Positions 60,001 through 63,000 of a stretch of 64,000 nucleotides of DNA are shown here, piece by piece (the first letter of the stretch is position 1; the number at the start of each line of letters is the position of its first letter). Both the position numbers and the translations under genes were made by a program. Source of the DNA: Serripes groenlandicus (taxonomy: Eukaryota > Mollusca > Bivalvia > Cardiida > Cardiidae); contig JASEVX010000007.1 in the NCBI GenBank assembly GCA_031761405.1, positions 43,478,411-43,542,410 of the forward strand. The letters run 5' to 3'. The notes under the pieces are model-generated. The model did not search any database, was not told the DNA's origin, and worked only from the letters and a program-made list of their open reading frames with translations.

Positions 60001-63000
60001 CCAATGCAGGTCATGCAAACACCATAGAATCTGAACAAAGTGGGGGAGGAAGCGGCGGTAGTATATGGATCCATGCAGAGAGAATAACAGGATTTGGCTT
60101 GGTTCAGGCTGCTGGGGGAAATGGATCCTACAAGGATATCTATATCAATGAATTAGTGAGCAGTGATGGATTGGAAACTTATCAATGTAATACAACAGAG
60201 ATATGCACAAATGTAAGTCATTGTGAAAATGTGACAATATGTGCGCATATCCTTTGCCTAAGTTCAGGCACTTGTACAGGGACAGATCTGGATGACAGCT
60301 TCTCTATTGAAAGGAATTTTTCCTGTAGTGGCCAGACCTGTAATCGGCACTGTAACACTCAACAAAGGTGTGGATTCAGCGGTAGCTGTGGAACAAGGGA
60401 AGTTTGTTATCAAAGCAGTCTGACAGAATGGTGTTACCAGTCGGTTGATTCTTTCTATGATGCACAAACACAATCCTCAAACTCCGAGTATATTTGTTGC
60501 CAAGCGGATGGAAGTAAACCCTATGGTGAGAAATGTTGCTATGAGGATGCACCTTATTACACTGGAGCTCAATGGGTTTCCACACAAGCATGTTGTCATT
60601 TAGAACAGACGTCTGAATCTAATTACTACAGAAGAAAGCAGAAGTGCTGCTACGATGGTAACAATTGTCAAACTAGAGATCTATCCACATCATATTATTT
60701 GTTATCCAGAGCTAACCCTCCTTCAATGAAAGCTTTCACATATTCGCCCTCTATTGAAACAACTGCTGCAGGAGGAGGGGCAGGTGGACGAGTCAGTATA
60801 AACTTTGCAGTTAATAAAACATTCAGTGAGTTCAGATATCTAGCAAACGGTGGATACCCAGGCCGTGAATGTGATGAATGCGAGGCTGGAGGTCCAGGCT
60901 CTGTGTATTTGTACCATACAATACAGGATCACAGTACTTTGATTATCGACAACAATGGTGCACCCCCACCCATAACAAGATATGTTAACTGGGATAGCCT
61001 CGAGGATGATGGCGGTCGTGCATGGATCATACCCATTCCTGGACACTACCACTTATATGGATATAATTCAATATATGCATATGAATTTGATGAGCTTCAG
61101 ATATACGGTAATGGAGACCTTGCAATATGGCCTCCCTCAGATCCAAACGATGGGGATGATTCCACAAACAGACTTGACATAAGCTTTGCCAGCAAGTATC
61201 ATGATCTAAACACTTACGATGTAATGATATTCTTCAAGTACATGATTGGTGATAGAACTGGTACTGTCCACATTGGTGCCAATCAGATTCTAGATTTGAT
61301 GGCATGGGGTGACACTCTTTATGAGAGGGAGGACATCGACCTGCCATTTAATGCCTATGGATATGCAGAATCTTTGCTAGGCTTGGCACCAGTCACATTT
61401 GTTCATGGTGTAGAGATTCACATCATGGGTATACTAAGTAATGTACTAAATATGACCTTGAGCCATGGCGCTAACATGTGGCTGAAAGACGGTGGACATA
61501 CTCGAGAGGAAGAAGCAAACCACTACAAGTTTGACTTTGTTCATGTCCAAAATAATGCCACACTCAATGCAACAACAGATCCGGTTTCAGAGGAAGGTAT
61601 AACATTCACTATGAAACAACTGACAATTGATGGTGGGGGTATCATGCATGGTGCTTACCTTACTTTCTACATGGAGAATATTACTGTTGATGCTGGAGGA
61701 TTGTTGAGTTCTCATGGGTTAGGCTATAGAACAGGTCATACCAATACCACACATGGTTCCACCTCTGTGCATGGCATAGTGAACCCAGGACAAGCACCTA
61801 GTGTCGGATGTGGTGGGGGTCATGGAGGTAGTGGAGGGAGAGAAAATGTGTCTAAATCAGGATTTGCTAACGGAAATATCTTTGAGCCTGGGAATATAGG
61901 GTCCTCTGGAGGGCCTGGATTAAATGGTGAGAGCGGGGGCAGAGGCGGCGGTAGGATGTGGTTTAATATAACAGACACAATATTCATTGATGGAGTTGTA
62001 AGTGCAGATGGAGCTGATGGAACTAATCCTGCCGCTGGAGGAGGATCAGGTGGGTCCATATGGATGCACTGTAATGAGATACAGGGGTATGGATTAATCA
62101 CTGCCCATGGAGGTGCCGGGTCAACAAACTCGTCAGACACAGGAAGTGGAGGAGGCGGAGGCCGTGTCGCTGTTTATTTCCAGAAAAACAATACCAGGTC
62201 AGCATTTGAAGTGTTAGCTTACGGTGGAGCTGCAGGTAATTCCAGTTCTGAGTCTGGGGGAGCTGGTACCGTTTTCCTGTATCACATGCTGGAGGACCAT
62301 CGGACCCTTATCCTGGACAACAATGGACAAACATGTCAGGACTCACTCAATATTATAGAGGATTATGGAGATCTAGAGTATGATTCCTGCCGGACATGGA
62401 TTTTACCCGAGTCCGGAGCCAGTGACTTTGCAAATGGACGTTTTCGGTATTTTTTCAACGAGTTTCAACTCTTTGGCCATGCGCACTTTGCTGTACTAGC
62501 ACATCCAGAGGGAACACCAGTGGATATTGAATTCCTATATATGATTGGCGATAGGACTGGAACAGTACACCTGGGAAATTCCCAGGGTATGGATCTAGAA
62601 AGATATGAAATAGACCTGCCCTTTAATGTAAGAGCTTATTCAGGCTCATACCTAGGATTAGCCCCACAGACTATAATTCACGGTGTAACAATTTGGTTAC
62701 ATGGAGAGCTTGATCATGTAGAAAACCTGACACTGCACCATGGAGGTCACCTCGCCCTACATCAAGGTGCATATACATCTGATAATGCATCAAATCATTT
62801 CCACTTTCTGTCGGTACGAATTCAAGACAATGCCACAATTAGTATACTGACTGATCCAGTTTCAGATGAAGAAACTAACTTTCGTGCAACAAATAAGTTA
62901 TATATGGAAGGAGGAAGTAATTTTTATGGGACCAATATGAACATCTATGCCTTTGACGTGGAGATTGACAATGGGGCGTTATTACACGCTGACAGTTTGG

